Source: Planctomycetia bacterium (GTDB lineage: Bacteria > Planctomycetota > Phycisphaerae > Phycisphaerales > SM1A02). From it: DNA of 50,151 nucleotides. The notes under the pieces were generated by a model. It saw nothing but the letters and a program-made list of their open reading frames with translations. It did no database searches and was not told where the DNA came from. Every line of letters starts with the position of its first letter. Within the stretch, counting starts at the first letter, position 1. Shown here piece after piece: positions 48,115 to 50,151 of the stretch. Position numbers and translations under genes: made by a program. The stretch lies in the NCBI GenBank assembly GCA_005776885.1, contig SXOD01000031.1, forward strand, positions 1 to 50,151, read 5' to 3'.

Positions 48115-49032
48115 ATGTCCTTGTGCATCCATCCTGAAGTCGAGGGGGCCATCCTCGACGGCCGCGCCGTCGTGGCGCTGGAATCAACCGTGCTGACGCA
48201 CGGGCTCCCCCGCGGCAGCGGCGCGCTGGAGAACCGGGGCGTGGCGATGTCACTGGAAGCTGACGTCCGCGCCCATGGTGCCGTGCCCGCGACGATCGCC
48301 GTGATCGACGGGACGATTCACGTCGGCCTCTCCGAGAGCGGCCTCTCCCGCCTCTGCGAAGCCAGCGACCCGAAGAAGTTGAGCGCACGCGACCTCGGCG
48401 TCGCGGTGGCGACTGCGCAGACAGGCGGGACCACGGTTGCCGCCACGGTCACGATCGCCCACCAGGCGGGCCTGCGCGTCTTTGCGACCGGTGGAATCGG
48501 GGGCGTGCATCGCGGCTGGGGGCAGTCGATGGACATCTCGGCGGACCTGGCCGCCCTCTCCCGCACGCCGATCTGCTGCGTGAGCGCGGGGGCCAAGAGC
48601 CTCCTGGACTTGGACGCCACGCTTGAGTTGATCGAGTCGCTCGGGATCGCCGCCGTGGGACACGGCACGGACTGGCTCCCCCACTTCACGGCCGCCGGCG
48701 ACGCCAGCCGCCCGCTTGGGGCGCGAATCGACCTGATTCCCCTTCTGGCGGCCGCCTGTCGGCTACACTGTGGCCTCTGCCGGAGTGCGTTTCTGGTCTT
48801 CCAGGATCCGCCCGCAGAACACGCGCTCCCATCGGAACTGAGCGATGCCTGGACATCGCAAGCGATTGCCGAAGCGCGTGCGGCGGGAGCCACCGGCTCT
48901 CGCGAGACCCCGTTCGTGCTGCGGCGCATCGCGGAACGAAGTGGCGGTCGAAGCGTGCAGGCCAATGTGGCCCTCCTTCGATCGAACACAAGACTGGCGG
49001 CACAGATCGCCGTTGCCCTCTCCAACCCCTGA
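48115..49032 (+). CDS. psuG: Pseudouridine-5'-phosphate glycosidase
   Basis: The 305-residue protein matches PsuG/IndA: VALESTVLTHGLPRG with the catalytic Glu, RDLGVAVATAQTGGTTVAAT, FATGGIGGVHRGWG, and SAGAKSLLDL with the catalytic Lys. It splits pseudouridine 5'-phosphate into uracil and ribose 5-phosphate. The kinase psuK is not adjacent. The ATG at 48115 follows the DEAD-box stop after 13 bases; rho follows after 6 bases, so these may be one transcript. Confidence 0.92.
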   Translation: MSLCIHPEVEGAILDGRAVVALESTVLTHGLPRGSGALENRGVAMSLEADVRAHGAVPATIAVIDGTIHVGLSESGLSRLCEASDPKKLSARDLGVAVATAQTGGTTVAATVTIAHQAGLRVFATGGIGGVHRGWGQSMDISADLAALSRTPICCVSAGAKSLLDLDATLELIESLGIAAVGHGTDWLPHFTAAGDASRPLGARIDLIPLLAAACRLHCGLCRSAFLVFQDPPAEHALPSELSDAWTSQAIAEARAAGATGSRETPFVLRRIAERSGGRSVQANVALLRSNTRLAAQIAVALSNP

Positions 49033-49038
49033 GCGAAC

Positions 49039-50151
49039 GTGACCATCGAGAAGACCACCGAAGAGGCCCCGCCTGTCCTTCCTGGTGAATCCCCAGCTGC
49101 CGCGCAGCAGGATGGAACCGCCGGCGACGCCGAGGCCGGCACCCAGTCGGCGCCGAAGCGAAATCGCCGACGACGCCGAAAGCCGGTCCAGACGGATGCC
49201 GATGGAAATCCCGTCGCACCGACGCCTCAACCGCAGGCCCCGCCGCCGCCGCCCGAGCGCGCCGTCGGCGTCCTCGACCTGACCAACGACACGGACCCTC
49301 GCATACGCCAATGGAAGGACGGCTTTGTCGTGGACGCCGGCGACCCGATCGTCCCGCCTGAATTGGTGAAGGAAGCCGACCTGCGGCACTCCCAGTTCGT
49401 GGAGATCGAGGCACTCCCGAAGAAGAGCCGCCGCCGCCGCGCAGGCGACATCCGCAAGACGCGCTTGGTCGCCACCAGCGTCGTCTCGGTGGAGGGCCTC
49501 CCATTCGCGCAGTACGAAGCGCGCCCCAACTTCAACTCGCTCACGGCGCTCGACCCACATCCTCGCCTCACGCTTGAGTACAAGAATTGCCCGCCGGCGT
49601 GCCGATTGATCGACCTCTTCTGCCCCATCGGTTACGGCACCAGAGGCCTGGTTGTCTCGCCACCAAAGGCCGGCAAGACCATCCTCCTGCAGCAGATCGC
49701 CTTCGGGATCAAGCACAACCACCCCAAGGTCGAGCTCATCGCGCTGCTGATCGACGAGCGCCCCGAGGAAGTCACCGACTTCCGCCGCAACGTCCCGGCC
49801 ACGGTGCTGGCCAGCAGCAATGACCAGGACGTGGAGAGGCACACGCACCTGGCCATCCTCGCCGTCGAGCGAGCCAAGCGCATGGCCGAGGGAGGCAAGG
49901 ATGTCGTCGTGCTGCTGGATTCGCTCACGCGGCTGGGCCGCGCGTTCAACAACAACAAGCGATACTCGTCCAGCGGCCGCACCAGGTCCGGCGGCCTGGA
50001 CTCGCGCGCGCTGGACCTGCCCAAGCAGCTCTTCGGTGCGGCCCGCAAGGCCGAGGAGGGCGGCTCGCTCACGATCATCGCATCGTGCCTGGTGGACACC
50101 GGATCTCGAGCCGACCAAATCATCTTCGAGGAGTTCAAGGGCACGGGCAAC
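49039..50151 (+). CDS. rho: Transcription termination factor Rho (5' part; runs off the window)
   Basis: The first 371 codons are present. A Rho-specific N-terminus (about 1-75) is low-complexity with basic (KRNRRRRRKP) and Pro-rich (PQPQAPPPPPERAV) stretches. An RNA-binding domain follows (about 76-180, ending LTALDPHPRLTLE), then the ATPase: IGYGTRGLVVSPPKAGKT (Walker A), LIALLIDERPEEVTDFRR, VVVLLDSLTRLGRAFNN, SGRTRSGGLDSRAL and FEEFKGTGN. It is a hexameric helicase that ends transcription. The start is GTG at 49039, 6 bases after the psuG stop; no strong Shine-Dalgarno sequence is visible. Confidence 0.93.
   Translation, partial: MTIEKTTEEAPPVLPGESPAAAQQDGTAGDAEAGTQSAPKRNRRRRRKPVQTDADGNPVAPTPQPQAPPPPPERAVGVLDLTNDTDPRIRQWKDGFVVDAGDPIVPPELVKEADLRHSQFVEIEALPKKSRRRRAGDIRKTRLVATSVVSVEGLPFAQYEARPNFNSLTALDPHPRLTLEYKNCPPACRLIDLFCPIGYGTRGLVVSPPKAGKTILLQQIAFGIKHNHPKVELIALLIDERPEEVTDFRRNVPATVLASSNDQDVERHTHLAILAVERAKRMAEGGKDVVVLLDSLTRLGRAFNNNKRYSSSGRTRSGGLDSRALDLPKQLFGAARKAEEGGSLTIIASCLVDTGSRADQIIFEEFKGTGN

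Overview
The window reads as ordinary chromosome from a high-GC member of the Planctomycetota, most likely the class Phycisphaerae. The evidence is four secreted proteins ending in dockerin-type paired Ca-binding loops (LLxxWG endings), a long DCxGNGxxDxCD repeat protein, a prepilin of the H-X9-DG type, a type I sulfatase, a beta-helix surface protein and a DEAD-box/Rho/ribosomal gene set with planctomycete-like sequences. This placement is inference from protein style; no rRNA gene is present. I see no prophage, insertion sequence, CRISPR array, defence system or biosynthetic cluster.

Layout. 1-8,000: end of a tRNA (probably Pro), then the cell-surface zone: a dockerin protein, a leftward unit of DUF1697-like gene, seven-bladed FG-GAP/dockerin protein and coupled prepilin, and a 1,088-residue repeat protein that carries both a cohesin-like and a dockerin-like region. 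8,000-14,000: SulP transporter, beta-propeller lipoprotein, DUF4956-like membrane protein and an EF-G paralogue. 14,000-19,500: sulfatase, beta-helix/dockerin protein, aminopeptidase P and a SerB-like phosphatase. 19,500-27,500: zinc-ribbon membrane protein, tRNA-Thr, mnmG, leucyl aminopeptidase, rpiB, a low-molecular-weight phosphatase, an orphan protein, a second zinc-ribbon membrane protein and dnaN. 27,500-35,500: an envelope thiol-redox pair, a rhodanese-like lipoprotein, a stand-alone atpG, two orphan secreted proteins (one very Cys-rich), an MBL hydrolase, a ThiD2-ThiE fusion, superoxide dismutase and a lipoprotein. 35,500-50,151: YtcJ-like amidohydrolase, site-2 protease, rpsP-trmD-rplS-queD, HNH nuclease, CPBP protease, rplM-rpsI, a multi-HTH protein with alr, a DEAD-box protein, psuG and the start of rho.

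Gene expression signals are the most coherent unusual theme. Eleven genes that begin transcription units have a TANNNT (-10-like) hexamer ending exactly 6 or 7 bases before their start codon and usually no Shine-Dalgarno sequence, which predicts leaderless mRNAs; in two divergent pairs, with only 21-23 bp between start codons, one short sequence supplies this element on both strands. The rpsP and rplM operons share an identical 17-base -10/discriminator block. Five same-strand gene pairs overlap by 4 bases (ATGA or GTGA).

The strongest unexplained DNA element is a family of three near-perfect 51-55 bp hairpins (about 4.4, 8.1 and 11.9 kb) whose arms differ between copies by a compensatory base pair. 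Two enzymes lack a residue normally essential for catalysis: the superoxide dismutase has Ala for the Asp metal ligand, and the DEAD-box protein has Thr for the Walker A Lys. No complete new multi-gene system is evident; the hairpin family, the leaderless/bidirectional promoters and the cohesin-dockerin surface proteins are the leads I would follow.
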